Below are positions 52,456 to 61,223 of a stretch of DNA of 64,000 nt, one piece after another; positions within the stretch are counted from its first letter, which is position 1; the number at the start of each line of letters is the position of its first letter. Location: assembly GCF_002161215.1 (NCBI RefSeq), contig NZ_NFMB01000004.1, forward strand, positions 1 to 64,000, written 5' to 3'. The translations under genes and the position numbers were made by a program. Below the pieces are notes generated by a model. That model was given only the letters and a program-made list of their open reading frames with translations, was not told where the DNA came from and did not search any database. The stretch is from Flavonifractor sp. An10 (GTDB lineage: Bacteria > Bacillota > Clostridia > Oscillospirales > Oscillospiraceae).

Positions 52456-53429
52456 GCTGGGGCGTATCCCATCTGCTGGCTCTGCTGCTGGGCTTCTGCC
52501 TGGATCTCCTGCTGGGGGATCCCCACTGGGCCCCCCACCCGGTGCGGGCCATCGGGGAGCTGATCGCCGGGCTGGAGAAGCTCCTGCGGCGGATCTTCCC
52601 CAAGACAACCGGGGGCGAGCTGGCCGCCGGCGTGGCGCTGGTGGCGCTGACCCTGTGCATCCCCACCGGCGTGACCGCCCTGCTGCTGTGGGGCTGTGCC
52701 CAGGTGAGCCCCTGGCTGGCCCTGGGGGTGGAGACGCTGATCAGCTACCAGCTGCTGGCCGCCAAGTCCCTCCGGGTGGAGAGCGGAAAGGTCTATCAGG
52801 CCCTCAAGGCGGGGGATCTCCCCGCCGCCCGCCGGGCCGTGTCCATGATCGTGGGCCGGGACACCGACCGGCTGGACGAGGCGGGGGTGGCCAAGGCCGC
52901 CGTGGAGACGGTGGCGGAGAACGCCTCCGACGGGGTGATCGCCCCGCTGCTCTTCCTGGCCGTCGGCGGCGCGCCCCTGGGCATGTTCTACAAGGCCGCC
53001 AACACCATGGACTCCATGGTGGGCTACAAGAACGACAAATACCTCTATTTTGGCCGGGCGGCGGCCAGGCTGGACGATGTGCTCAACCTGATCCCCGCCC
53101 GGGTCGCCGGGGTACTGATGTGCCTGGGGGCGGCGGCCAGCGGCTATGACGGCCGCAACGCCTGGCGGATTTTCCGGCGGGATCGGAAAAACCACAAGTC
53201 CCCCAACTCCGCCCACACCGAGGCGGCCTGCGCCGGGGCCCTCCAGCTCCAGCTGGCCGGGCCCAGCTGCTACTTCGGCAAGCTGGTGGACAAGCCCACC
53301 ATCGGCGACGACCAGCGGCCCATTGAGGCCCTGGACATCCTGCGCGCCGGGCGGATTTTATACGCCACCGCCTTTTTCGCCCTGCTGCTCTTCTGCGGCG
53401 TGCCGCTGATGATTCTGCTGTTCCCGTGA
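52452..53429 (+). CDS. cbiB: Adenosylcobinamide-phosphate synthase
   Basis: 325-residue membrane protein that attaches (R)-1-aminopropan-2-ol phosphate to cobyrate. Family patterns: LLLGDPHWAPHPVRAIG, MIVGRDTDRLDEAGVAKAAV, TVAENASDGVIAPL, AANTMDSMVGYKNDKY and SPNSAHTEAACAGAL. Several hydrophobic helices. GTG start overlapping the cobC stop. Confidence 0.96.
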   Translation: MSWGVSHLLALLLGFCLDLLLGDPHWAPHPVRAIGELIAGLEKLLRRIFPKTTGGELAAGVALVALTLCIPTGVTALLLWGCAQVSPWLALGVETLISYQLLAAKSLRVESGKVYQALKAGDLPAARRAVSMIVGRDTDRLDEAGVAKAAVETVAENASDGVIAPLLFLAVGGAPLGMFYKAANTMDSMVGYKNDKYLYFGRAAARLDDVLNLIPARVAGVLMCLGAAASGYDGRNAWRIFRRDRKNHKSPNSAHTEAACAGALQLQLAGPSCYFGKLVDKPTIGDDQRPIEALDILRAGRILYATAFFALLLFCGVPLMILLFP

Positions 53430-53436
53430 GAGGGGG

Positions 53437-53558
53437 GGCGCGTCAAGGATGCCGCGCCCTACAGGCGGGCGGCTGGGTGGCACTTCGTGGGGCACGACGA
53501 CCCGGCGCGCCCGGCAAATCCGTACGGCAGCGTCTATAGGGGCGGCCTGTGGCCGCCC
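53437..53558. repeat. Tandem of three short palindrome families (B, C, A)
   Basis: The 162-base gap between cbiB and cobD is almost filled by three different dispersed palindromes: family B (53437-53462, inverse of 1188-1213), family C (53487-53512, inverse of 45469-45496) and family A (53537-53558, like 42945-42966). No gene or promoter was recognised. Confidence 0.72.
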
Positions 53559-53591
53559 GATTCAGAAATTTCCCGGAAAGGAGGCCCGCCC

Positions 53592-54647
53592 ATGCTCCCG
53601 TACACCCACGGCGGGGACGTGCTCACCGCCCAGGCCCGCTATGGCGGGCCGGTGCTGGACTGCTCGGCCAACCTGAACCCCCTTGGGATGCCGCCCCAGG
53701 TGGGAGAGGCGGCCGCCCGTGCGGCGGCCCAGGCGGCCCCCTACCCCGACCCCCTGTGCCGGGAGCTGCGCGCGGCCATCGCCGCCCACGACGGGGTGGC
53801 GCCGGAGCGGGTGCTCTGCGGCAGCGGGGCGGCGGAGCTGATCTTCCGGCTGGCCTTCGCCCTGCGCCCCCGCTGGGCCCTGGTCACCGCCCCCACCTTC
53901 TCCGAGTATGAGGGGGCCCTGTCCGCCGCGGGGTGTGCCGTCACCCGCCACCTCCTGCGGCGGGAGCGGAACTTTGACGTGGACGAGGGGCTTCTGGAGG
54001 CCATCGGGCCGGACACGGAGCTGGTGTTCCTGTGCACCCCCAACAACCCCACCGGGCGGCTCATTGACCAAGAACTGCTGCTGGCGGCGGCGGAGAAGTG
54101 CCGGGGGCTGGGGGCGGTGCTGGCGGTGGACGAGTGCTTCCTGCCCCTCGCCTGCGGCGGGCCGGGGCTGGTCCCCTGGCTGGAGGAGTACCCCAACCTG
54201 CTTCTGCTGCGGGCCTTCACCAAGAGCTACGCCATGGCGGGCCTGCGGCTGGGCTATGCCCTGTGTGCCGACACCGCCCTGCTGGAGAGAATGTCCGCCG
54301 GCGGCCCGCCCTGGAGCGTGTCCACCCCCGCCCAGGCGGCGGGGCTGGCGGCGCTGACACAGTGCCCCCACTGGCCGGAGAAAGCCCGGGCCTTCCTGGA
54401 GGGGGAACGGCCCGCCCTGGCGGAGGGCCTGTCCGCCCTGGGCCTGGACGTGGTGCCGGGGCAGGCCAACTACCTGCTGTTCCGGGCGGCGGGGGCGGCA
54501 GATCTGAAAGAGAAAATGGTCGCACAGGGCGTGCTGATCCGCTCCTGCGCCAACTACCACGGCCTGGGGGAGGACTGGTACCGGGTGTGTGTGGGACAGG
54601 CGGAGCAAAACCGGCGGCTGCTGGCCGCCCTGAGGGAGGTGCTGTGA
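53592..54647 (+). CDS. cobD: L-threonine-phosphate decarboxylase (histidinol-phosphate aminotransferase-like)
   Basis: 351 residues, fold type I PLP enzyme giving (R)-1-aminopropan-2-ol phosphate from threonine phosphate. [23 protein letters not shown] matches the CobD N-terminus, [10 protein letters not shown] and VDECFLPLA bind PLP, and Lys211 in [16 protein letters not shown] forms the aldimine. AAAGGAGG precedes ATG. It supplies the linker used by CbiB. A true hisC role is less likely given its place. Confidence 0.93.
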   Translation: MLPYTHGGDVLTAQARYGGPVLDCSANLNPLGMPPQVGEAAARAAAQAAPYPDPLCRELRAAIAAHDGVAPERVLCGSGAAELIFRLAFALRPRWALVTAPTFSEYEGALSAAGCAVTRHLLRRERNFDVDEGLLEAIGPDTELVFLCTPNNPTGRLIDQELLLAAAEKCRGLGAVLAVDECFLPLACGGPGLVPWLEEYPNLLLLRAFTKSYAMAGLRLGYALCADTALLERMSAGGPPWSVSTPAQAAGLAALTQCPHWPEKARAFLEGERPALAEGLSALGLDVVPGQANYLLFRAAGAADLKEKMVAQGVLIRSCANYHGLGEDWYRVCVGQAEQNRRLLAALREVL

Positions 54648-56143
54648 TGGCAAAGGCGATTATGATACAGGGGACGGCGTCCAACGCGGGCAAGTCCCTG
54701 CTGGCGGCGGGGCTGTGCCGCATTTTCAAACAGGACGGCTACAGGGTGGCCCCATTCAAGTCCCAGAACATGGCCCTCAACTCCGCTATCACCCCCGACG
54801 GGCTGGAGATGGGCCGGGCCCAGGTGGTGCAGGCCGAGGCGGCGGGGGTGGCCCCCGACGCCCGGATGAACCCCATCCTCCTCAAGCCCACCAGCAACGT
54901 AGGCTCCCAGGTGATTGTCAACGGCGTGCCCCGGGGCACCATGCCGGCGGGGGAGTACTTCCACTACCGCAAGACCCTGATCCCCGAGGTCATGGCCGCC
55001 TACGAGTCCCTGTCCGCCGACTACGACATCATTGTCATCGAGGGGGCGGGCAGCCCGGCGGAGATCAACCTGCGGCAGGACGACATCGTCAACATGGGCA
55101 TGGCAAAGCGGGCAAAGGCCCCGGTGCTCCTGTGCGGCGACATCGACCGGGGGGGTGTGTTCGCCTCCCTCTACGGCACGGTGAAGCTGCTGGAGCCCGA
55201 CGAGCAGGAGCTGATCCGCGGCCTGATTATCAACAAATTCCGGGGGGATGTGGACATTCTCCGGCCCGGCCTGGGGCAGCTGGAGGAGCTCACCGGCAAG
55301 CCGGTGCTGGGGGTTGTCCCCATGATGGACGTGGATGTGGACGACGAGGACTCCCTGTCCTCCCGGCTGGGGAACACCGGCAAGGTGGGCCTGGTGGACA
55401 TCGCGGTGGTGCGCCTGCCCCGCCTGTCCAACTTCACCGACTTCAACCCCCTGGAGCGGATGGAGGCCGTCACCCTCCGCTATGTCACCTCTCCCCGGGA
55501 GCTGGGGCACCCGGATCTGGTGGTACTCCCGGGCACCAAGAACACCATGGACGATCTGCGCTGGCTGCGGCAGACCGGCATGGAGGCCGCCATACTCAAG
55601 CACGCCGCCGCCGGAGGCGCGGTGGCGGGCATCTGCGGCGGCTATCAGATGCTGGGACAGACCGTCTCCGACCCCGACGGGGTGGAGGGGGGCGGCACGC
55701 TGGCCGGCCTGGGCCTGCTGCCCGCCCACACGGTGTTCCAGGGGGAAAAGACCCGCACCCGGGTGACCGGCGCCTTCCGGGCCCCGGAGGGTATCTTCGG
55801 CGCCATGGCGGGCGTTCCCTTCGAGGGCTACGAGATCCACATGGGCCGCACCGAGAGCGCCGCCGCCCCTCTGGCGGACTTCACCACCCAGACCGGGGAG
55901 CGCCGCACCGACGGCCTGAGCGCGGGGAACGTGTGGGGCTGCTACGTCCACGGCATCTTTGACAAGGCCGGGGCGGCGGAGGCACTGGTCAACGCCCTGC
56001 TGGCGGCCAAGGGGCTGGAGCCCGGCGCGGCGGCGGTGGACTGGCAGGACTACGCCCAGGGGCAGTACGACAAGCTGGCCGCCGGCCTGCGGGAGAGCCT
56101 GGACATGGCGCGGATTTACCGTATCTTGAACGGGGAGGAATAA
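54647..56143 (+). CDS. cbiP: Cobyric acid synthase
   Basis: 498 residues, amidating side chains b, d, e and g of adenosylcobyrinate diamide. P-loop region [42 protein letters not shown]; glutaminase Cys in [11 protein letters not shown] and the catalytic His in [11 protein letters not shown] 54647 overlaps the cobD stop region; an in-frame GTG lies 3 bases earlier. Confidence 0.96.
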   Translation: MAKAIMIQGTASNAGKSLLAAGLCRIFKQDGYRVAPFKSQNMALNSAITPDGLEMGRAQVVQAEAAGVAPDARMNPILLKPTSNVGSQVIVNGVPRGTMPAGEYFHYRKTLIPEVMAAYESLSADYDIIVIEGAGSPAEINLRQDDIVNMGMAKRAKAPVLLCGDIDRGGVFASLYGTVKLLEPDEQELIRGLIINKFRGDVDILRPGLGQLEELTGKPVLGVVPMMDVDVDDEDSLSSRLGNTGKVGLVDIAVVRLPRLSNFTDFNPLERMEAVTLRYVTSPRELGHPDLVVLPGTKNTMDDLRWLRQTGMEAAILKHAAAGGAVAGICGGYQMLGQTVSDPDGVEGGGTLAGLGLLPAHTVFQGEKTRTRVTGAFRAPEGIFGAMAGVPFEGYEIHMGRTESAAAPLADFTTQTGERRTDGLSAGNVWGCYVHGIFDKAGAAEALVNALLAAKGLEPGAAAVDWQDYAQGQYDKLAAGLRESLDMARIYRILNGEE

Positions 56144-56146
56144 TCC

Positions 56147-56794
56147 ATGAAGGAAATTCAGTTACAGCGGGTGGCCCCGGCGGACATCGAGGCCCGGAGC
56201 ATGGAGCTCATCGCCCAGGAGCTGGGCGACCGGGTGTTCCCGGCGGAGCAGCTGCCGGTGGTCAAGCGGGTGATCCACACCACGGCGGACTTTGAGTATG
56301 CCGACAATCTGGCGTTCTCCCCCGGCGCGGTGGAAAAAGGGATCGCCGCCATGAAGGCCGGCTGCACCATCGTCACCGACACCCAGATGGCCTTCTCCGG
56401 CGTGAACAAGCGGGTGCTGGAGAAGTTCGGCGGCAGGGCCGTGTGCTTCATGTCCGACCCGGACGTGGCGGCCGAGGCCAAGGAGCGGGGGGAGACGAGG
56501 GCCACCGTGTCCATGGAGCGGGCCGCCGCCCTGGACGGCCCCCTGGTGCTGGCCATCGGCAATGCCCCCACCGCCCTGGTGCGGGCCTGCCAGCTCATGG
56601 ACGAGGGGAAGATGAAGCCCGCCCTGGTCATCGGTGTGCCTGTGGGGTTTGTCAACGTGGTGGAGAGCAAGGAGCTGCTGCTCACCATGGACGTGCCCCA
56701 CATCGTGGCCCGGGGCCGCAAGGGCGGCTCCAATGTGGCCGCCGCCATCTGCAACGCCCTGCTCTATCAGGCCAGCAACAACGCGCGGGAGTAG
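56147..56794 (+). CDS. cbiC: Cobalt-precorrin-8 methylmutase
   Basis: 215 residues, moving the C11 methyl to C12 to give cobyrinate. The catalytic His lies in KRVIHTTADFEYADNL; CTIVTDTQMAFSGVNK and AIGNAPTALVRACQLMDEG, PVGFVNVVESKELL are family signatures. It starts 3 bases after the cbiP stop. Confidence 0.96.
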   Translation: MKEIQLQRVAPADIEARSMELIAQELGDRVFPAEQLPVVKRVIHTTADFEYADNLAFSPGAVEKGIAAMKAGCTIVTDTQMAFSGVNKRVLEKFGGRAVCFMSDPDVAAEAKERGETRATVSMERAAALDGPLVLAIGNAPTALVRACQLMDEGKMKPALVIGVPVGFVNVVESKELLLTMDVPHIVARGRKGGSNVAAAICNALLYQASNNARE

Positions 56795-56839
56795 GGGCGG
56801 GCTTTGACCGCCCGCGGGCGGCCACAGGCCGCCCCTGCA
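56791..56839. repeat. Double palindrome (family A and relative)
   Basis: GTAGGGGCGGGC...GCCCGC followed directly by the inverse family A unit (56816-56839). It starts at the cbiC stop codon and fills half of the 100-base gap before cbiK. Confidence 0.65.
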
Positions 56840-56894
56840 AAGGCATCGATCTGCGCCCGATTCTGCACATTTCGTCCCCACAGGAGGAACAACC

Positions 56895-57692
56895 ATGGAC
56901 AGACAAGCCATCCTGGCGGTGTCCTTCGGCACCAGCCACTTTGACACCCTGGAAAAGACCATCGCCGCCATCGAGGCGGAGCTGGCCGCCGCCTTTCCCG
57001 GCCGCACCCTCCGCCGGGCCTTCACCAGCGGCATGATCCTGCGCAAGCTGGAGAAGGAGGGCACCCACATCGACGACGTGCCCCAGGCCCTGGAGCGCCT
57101 GGCGGACGAGGGGTATGTGGACGTGGTGGTGCAGCCCACCCACATCCTCAACGGCGACGAGTACGACAAGCTGATGGCCCAGGCCGCCCCCTTTGCCGGG
57201 CGGTTTGCCCGGCTGGCATTCGGAAAGCCCCTGCTGACGGCGGAGGCGGACTACCGGGCGCTGGCCGACGCCCTGCTCTCCGACCTGCCCGCCCCGTCGG
57301 AGGACGCCGCCGTGCTCTACATGGGCCACGGCACGGGGCACTACGCCAACGCCGCCTACACCCAACTGGAGTACCTGCTCCACGACCTGGGCCGGCGGGA
57401 CATCGTCATCGGCACGGTGGAGGGCTACCCCGGCTTTGACGAGGCCCTGCGGCGGCTGAAGGAACGCCCGGCGGTGCGCCGGGTGGAGCTGCGGCCCCTG
57501 ATGGTGGTGGCCGGCGACCACGCCAAGAACGATCTGGCCGGGGACGAGCCCGACTCCTGGAAGTCGAGGCTGGAGACGGAGGGCTATCAGGTGTCCTGCG
57601 TCCTGCGGGGCCTGGGGGAGAACCCCGGCGTGCGGGCCCTGTTCGCCGCCCACGCCGAAGCGGCGGAAAAACTCCAGGCGGAAGCCTGTTGA
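56895..57692 (+). CDS. cbiK: Sirohydrochlorin cobaltochelatase
   Basis: 265 residues, class II chelatase inserting cobalt into sirohydrochlorin, the first committed step of cobalt-early B12 synthesis. LAVSFGTSHFDTLEKTI, VQPTHILNGDEYDK, MGHGTGHYANAAY with a metal His, and VVAGDHAKNDLAGDEPDSW with the second His are CbiK signatures. No signal peptide, so cytoplasmic, unlike some CbiK-P forms. AGGAGG precedes ATG. Confidence 0.96.
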   Translation: MDRQAILAVSFGTSHFDTLEKTIAAIEAELAAAFPGRTLRRAFTSGMILRKLEKEGTHIDDVPQALERLADEGYVDVVVQPTHILNGDEYDKLMAQAAPFAGRFARLAFGKPLLTAEADYRALADALLSDLPAPSEDAAVLYMGHGTGHYANAAYTQLEYLLHDLGRRDIVIGTVEGYPGFDEALRRLKERPAVRRVELRPLMVVAGDHAKNDLAGDEPDSWKSRLETEGYQVSCVLRGLGENPGVRALFAAHAEAAEKLQAEAC

Positions 57693-57693
57693 C

Positions 57694-57845
57694 ATAGTGC
57701 TCCGGAAAAGGGAAGTCGGGTGCAACTCCCGCGCAGTCCCGCTGCCGTAAGGGCGGAGCCGCCGGGCACAACGCCACTGGGGAAACCTGGGAAGGCGCGC
57801 GGCGGCAGAGAGGCCCGAGCCGGAAGACCTTGCCGGAGCATACCA
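57694..57845 (+). promoter_or_regulatory. Cobalamin riboswitch 2 (upstream of cbiMNQO)
   Basis: P1 pairs TGCTCCGG (57698-57705) with CCGGAGCA (57833-57840). The core reads GGGAAGTCGGGTGCAACTCC, CGCGCAG, GCTGCCGTAAGG, GCCACTGGGGAAACCTGGG, and the B12 box AGCCGGAAGACCTTGCC (57818-57834). No terminator follows before cbiM at 57875, so control is probably at translation initiation or by transcript processing. It makes cobalt uptake respond to coenzyme level separately from the first riboswitch. Confidence 0.94.
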
Positions 57846-57874
57846 CACCATCAGCCTACGAGGTATAGGAAAGG

Positions 57875-58603
57875 ATGAAGATCATGACAACACAACGCAA
57901 CCACCGCCTGCTGCGCACCGCGGCCCTGCTCATCGGGCTGCTGGGCCTGCTGCCCATGAGCGCCTCCGCCATGCACATCGCCGAGGGCTTTCTGCCCGCC
58001 GGCTGGTGCGTGGTGTGGGGAGCCGTGTGCGTGCCCTTTGTGGCGGCGGGCTTCCTGTCCATCAAAAAGAAGGTGGAGATGGCGCCCCGGGCCAAGATTC
58101 TCCTGGCCATGTGCGGGGCCTTTGCCTTCGTGCTCTCCGCCCTGAAGCTGCCCTCCTTTAACGGCTCCTGCTCCCACCCCACCGGCGTGGGCCTGGGGGC
58201 CATCCTGTTCGGGCCCATGACCATGGCGGTGCTGGGGCTGATCGTCCTGCTGTTCCAGGCCCTGCTGCTGGCCCACGGCGGCCTGACCACCCTGGGGGCC
58301 AACACCTTCTCCATGGCCATCGCCGGGCCCATCGTGTCCTGGCTGGTGTACAAGCTGCTGCGGAAGGCCAAGGCCCCGGCGCCCGTGGCGGTGTTCGCCG
58401 CCGCCGCCCTGGGGGATCTGTTCACCTACGTGGTGACCTCCTTCCAGCTGGGGGTGATCGACGGGGGCATGGCGCGGTACCTGATGGTGTTCGCCGTCAC
58501 CCAGATCCCCCTGGCCATTGTGGAGGGCCTGCTCACCGTGGTGGTGTTCAACGTGCTGGAGAAGTACAGCAAGACCGAGCTGGAAGCGCTGTGCGTGCTG
58601 TAA
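57875..58603 (+). CDS. cbiM: Cobalt ECF transporter S component
   Basis: 242 residues. A signal-like N-terminus (residues 1-28, ending MSASA) precedes [13 protein letters not shown], whose second residue His in the processed protein is the known metal ligand of Cbi[24 protein letters not shown] and [19 protein letters not shown] are family signatures. Start at 57875 or 57884 (AAGG spacing favours neither strongly). Binds cobalt for the CbiNQO module behind it. Confidence 0.95.
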   Translation: MKIMTTQRNHRLLRTAALLIGLLGLLPMSASAMHIAEGFLPAGWCVVWGAVCVPFVAAGFLSIKKKVEMAPRAKILLAMCGAFAFVLSALKLPSFNGSCSHPTGVGLGAILFGPMTMAVLGLIVLLFQALLLAHGGLTTLGANTFSMAIAGPIVSWLVYKLLRKAKAPAPVAVFAAAALGDLFTYVVTSFQLGVIDGGMARYLMVFAVTQIPLAIVEGLLTVVVFNVLEKYSKTELEALCVL

Positions 58604-58616
58604 GGAGGGAGAAGCG

Positions 58617-58907
58617 ATGAAGGTTTGGCAGAAAAATTTGATTCTGATCGTCCTGGCGGTGGCCATTGCCGCCCTGCCCCTGTGGCTGCTGCCCAACGCC
58701 GAGTTCGGCGGCGCCGACGGACAGGCCGAGGAGGTGGTTCAGGAGCTGAATCCCGGTTACCAGCCCTGGTTTGAGCCCATCCTGGAGCCCGCCAGCGGCG
58801 AGGTGGAGTCCCTGCTCTTCGCCCTCCAGGCCGCCGTGGGCGCGGGGATCGTGGGCTTTGTCCTGGGCCGCATCACCAAAAAGCCCGGCGGGAAGGACGA
58901 GAGCTGA
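58617..58907 (+). CDS. cbiN: Cobalt transporter accessory protein
   Basis: 96 residues with an N-terminal helix (residues 6-24), an extracellular loop holding NPGYQPWFEPILEPASGE, and a C-terminal helix (67-85). This two-helix layout is CbiN, which inserts its loop into CbiM during metal loading. GGAGGGAG precedes ATG; stop overlaps cbiQ by one base (TGATG). Confidence 0.95.
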   Translation: MKVWQKNLILIVLAVAIAALPLWLLPNAEFGGADGQAEEVVQELNPGYQPWFEPILEPASGEVESLLFALQAAVGAGIVGFVLGRITKKPGGKDES

Positions 58908-59686
58908 TGGGCACCGACCGCTGGGCCTACCAGTCCCGCCTGCGTCGGGTGGATCCGCTGCCCAAGCTGATCCTCTCCCTGACGGCGCTGGTGGTGTGCC
59001 TGTGCTGCGGCAGCGGGGCGGTGGGCCTGGCCACGGCGGCGGCCATGGGCGTGCTGATTACCGCCCTGGGGGGCCTGCCCCCCAGAGTATACCTCCATTT
59101 TCTCAAGATCCCCATGGCCTTCCTGGCGGTGGGCTGCGCCACCATGCTGGTGCACAGCTACCCCGCCGGGACGCCGGTGCTGGCCGCCCTCCCGGTGGGG
59201 GGGCGGCTGTGGGGCTTTGACGGGGCCGCCCTGGCCGCCGCCGCGGCCCTGTTTTTCCGCGCCCTGGGGGCGGTGGGGGCCATGTACTTCCTGGCCCTCA
59301 ACACCCCGGTCACCGACCTGACCATGTGCCTGGGGCGGCTCCACGTGCCCCGCCTGCTGGTGGAACTGATGGAGCTCATCTACCGCTTTATCTTCGTGCT
59401 CTCCGAGACGGCGGGGAGCATCCGCACCGCCCAGGCCTCCCGCCTGGGCTACCAGGGGCTGCGCCGCTCCCTGTCCTCCCTGGGAACCATGGCCTCCCTG
59501 GTGTTCCTGCGGGCCTGGCGGCGGGCCGACCGGATCTACGCCGCCCTGGAGTCCCGGGGCTATGCCGGCAGCCTCACCACCCTGCCGGGGGACTATGCGC
59601 CGGGCCGGGGGCTCTATCCCCTGGCCCTGGCGGTGGCGGCGGGGCAGCTGGCAGTCCTGTTTGCGGAGAGGGGGGTGCTGGGATGA
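58907..59686 (+). CDS. cbiQ: Cobalt ECF transporter T component
   Basis: 259 residues, membrane coupling protein. RVDPLPKLILSLTALVVCL at the N-terminus and the coupling-helix motif region ESRGYAGSLTTLPGDYAPG, with TAQASRLGYQGLRRSLSSLG, match CbiQ. Six or so hydrophobic helices. It links the ATPase to CbiM. Confidence 0.95.
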   Translation: MGTDRWAYQSRLRRVDPLPKLILSLTALVVCLCCGSGAVGLATAAAMGVLITALGGLPPRVYLHFLKIPMAFLAVGCATMLVHSYPAGTPVLAALPVGGRLWGFDGAALAAAAALFFRALGAVGAMYFLALNTPVTDLTMCLGRLHVPRLLVELMELIYRFIFVLSETAGSIRTAQASRLGYQGLRRSLSSLGTMASLVFLRAWRRADRIYAALESRGYAGSLTTLPGDYAPGRGLYPLALAVAAGQLAVLFAERGVLG

Positions 59687-60531
59687 ATCCAGCCATCGAG
59701 ACGAGAGAGCTGTGCTACACCTACGAGGACGGCACCGCCGCCCTGGATCACGTGAGCCTGAAGGCTGAGCGGGGGCGGATCACCGGCATCCTGGGGGCCA
59801 ACGGGGCGGGGAAGTCCACCCTGTTCCTCAACCTGAACGGGGTGCTCACCCCCCAGAGCGGGGAGGTGCTGCTGGACGGCGCGCCGGTGCGCCGGGATCG
59901 GAAGGGCCTGGCGGAGCTGCGCCGCCGGGTGGGCATCGTGTTTCAGGATCCCGACGACCAGCTCTTCTCCGCCGACGTGTACCGGGACATCTCCTTCGGG
60001 GCGGTGAACCTGGGCCTGCCCGAGGCGGAGGTGCGCCGCCGGGTGGAGGCGGCCATGGAGCGCACCGGGGTGGCCCACCTGCGGGACAAGCCCACCCACG
60101 CCCTCTCCTTCGGCCAGAAGAAACGGGCGGCCATCGCCGGGGTGCTAGTGATGGAGCCGGAGGTGCTCATCCTGGACGAGCCCACCGCCGGGCTGGATCC
60201 CCAGGGGGTCAGCGGCCTGCTGGCGCTGCTGGAGCAGCTGCGGGACGGGCTGAACATGGCCATCCTGCTGGCCACCCACGACATGGATCTGGTGCCCCTG
60301 TGCTGCGACGACGCCTACCTGCTGGGAGGCGGCCGGGTGCTGGCCGCCGGCACGCCGGAGGAGCTGTTCCGACAGCCCGGGCTGCTGCGGGAAAACCACC
60401 TGCGCCTACCCCGCATCGCCCATCTCATGGACATACTGCACGACAAGGACGGCCTGGACGCCGGCCCCGCCGCCACCATCGGGGCGGCCCGGCGGGAGAT
60501 CCTGCGCCTGCTCAAGGAGGAAGAACGATGA
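59683..60531 (+). CDS. cbiO: Cobalt ECF transporter ATPase
   Basis: 282 residues. Walker A GANGAGKSTLF, Q-loop FQDPDDQLFSADVYRDISFG (typical of ECF ATPases), signature ALSFGQKKRAAIAG, Walker B VLILDEPTAGLDP and switch His in ATHDMDL. Starts within the end of cbiQ and overlaps cbiL by 4 bases. Confidence 0.96.
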   Translation: MNPAIETRELCYTYEDGTAALDHVSLKAERGRITGILGANGAGKSTLFLNLNGVLTPQSGEVLLDGAPVRRDRKGLAELRRRVGIVFQDPDDQLFSADVYRDISFGAVNLGLPEAEVRRRVEAAMERTGVAHLRDKPTHALSFGQKKRAAIAGVLVMEPEVLILDEPTAGLDPQGVSGLLALLEQLRDGLNMAILLATHDMDLVPLCCDDAYLLGGGRVLAAGTPEELFRQPGLLRENHLRLPRIAHLMDILHDKDGLDAGPAATIGAARREILRLLKEEER

Positions 60532-61223
60532 ACCGAGGAAAGCTGTACGGCGTGGGGGTGGGCCCCGGGGATCCGGAGCTGCTCACCCGCAAGGCCGAGC
60601 GGATCATCCGGGCGTCGGCGGTGCTGGCCGTCCCCGACAAGGGGGCGGGGGAGAAGACCGCCCTGAACATCATCGGCCCCCTGGCCCACGGGAAGGAGCG
60701 GCTGGACTGCTCCACCCCCATGGTGCGGGATCAGGCGGTGCTGGACGGGGCCTACGACGCCGCGGCGGACGCCATCTGCGAAAAGCTGGATCAGGGCAAG
60801 GACGTGGCCTTCATCACCCTGGGGGATCCCACGGTGTACTCCACCTACATCTACATCCACCGCCGGGTGGTGAACCGGGGGTACGGGGCGGAGATCATCC
60901 CCGGCGTGCCCTCCTTCTGCGCCGTGGCCGCCCGGCTGGGGGAGCCCTTGTGCGAGAAGGCCCAGCGGCTGATGATCGTCCCCGCCTCCCACGGGGAGGT
61001 GGAGGACTGCCTGAGCGTGGACGCCAACCTGGTGTTCATGAAGGCGGGGCGTGAGCTGGGGGCCCTGAGGGACACTCTGGCCGCCCACGGCCTGCTGGAG
61101 CGCGCCTCCATGGTGGCCAACTGCGGCATGGAGGGGGAGACGGTCTGCCCCCGCTTCGCCGACGTGCCGGAGGGCACCGGGTACTTCTCCGTGGTGCTGG
61201 TGAAAAAGGGGGAACCGACGTGA
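60528..61223 (+). CDS. cbiL: Cobalt-precorrin-2 C20-methyltransferase
   Basis: 231 residues, tetrapyrrole methyltransferase fold. LYGVGVGPGDPELLTRKAERII, ITLGDPTVYSTYIYIHRRV and IIPGVPSFCAVAARLGEPLCE are CbiL/CobI signatures. Adds the C20 methyl. Its location behind the transporter rather than with the other methylases is unusual but keeps the whole pathway in one cluster. Confidence 0.96.
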   Translation: MNRGKLYGVGVGPGDPELLTRKAERIIRASAVLAVPDKGAGEKTALNIIGPLAHGKERLDCSTPMVRDQAVLDGAYDAAADAICEKLDQGKDVAFITLGDPTVYSTYIYIHRRVVNRGYGAEIIPGVPSFCAVAARLGEPLCEKAQRLMIVPASHGEVEDCLSVDANLVFMKAGRELGALRDTLAAHGLLERASMVANCGMEGETVCPRFADVPEGTGYFSVVLVKKGEPT

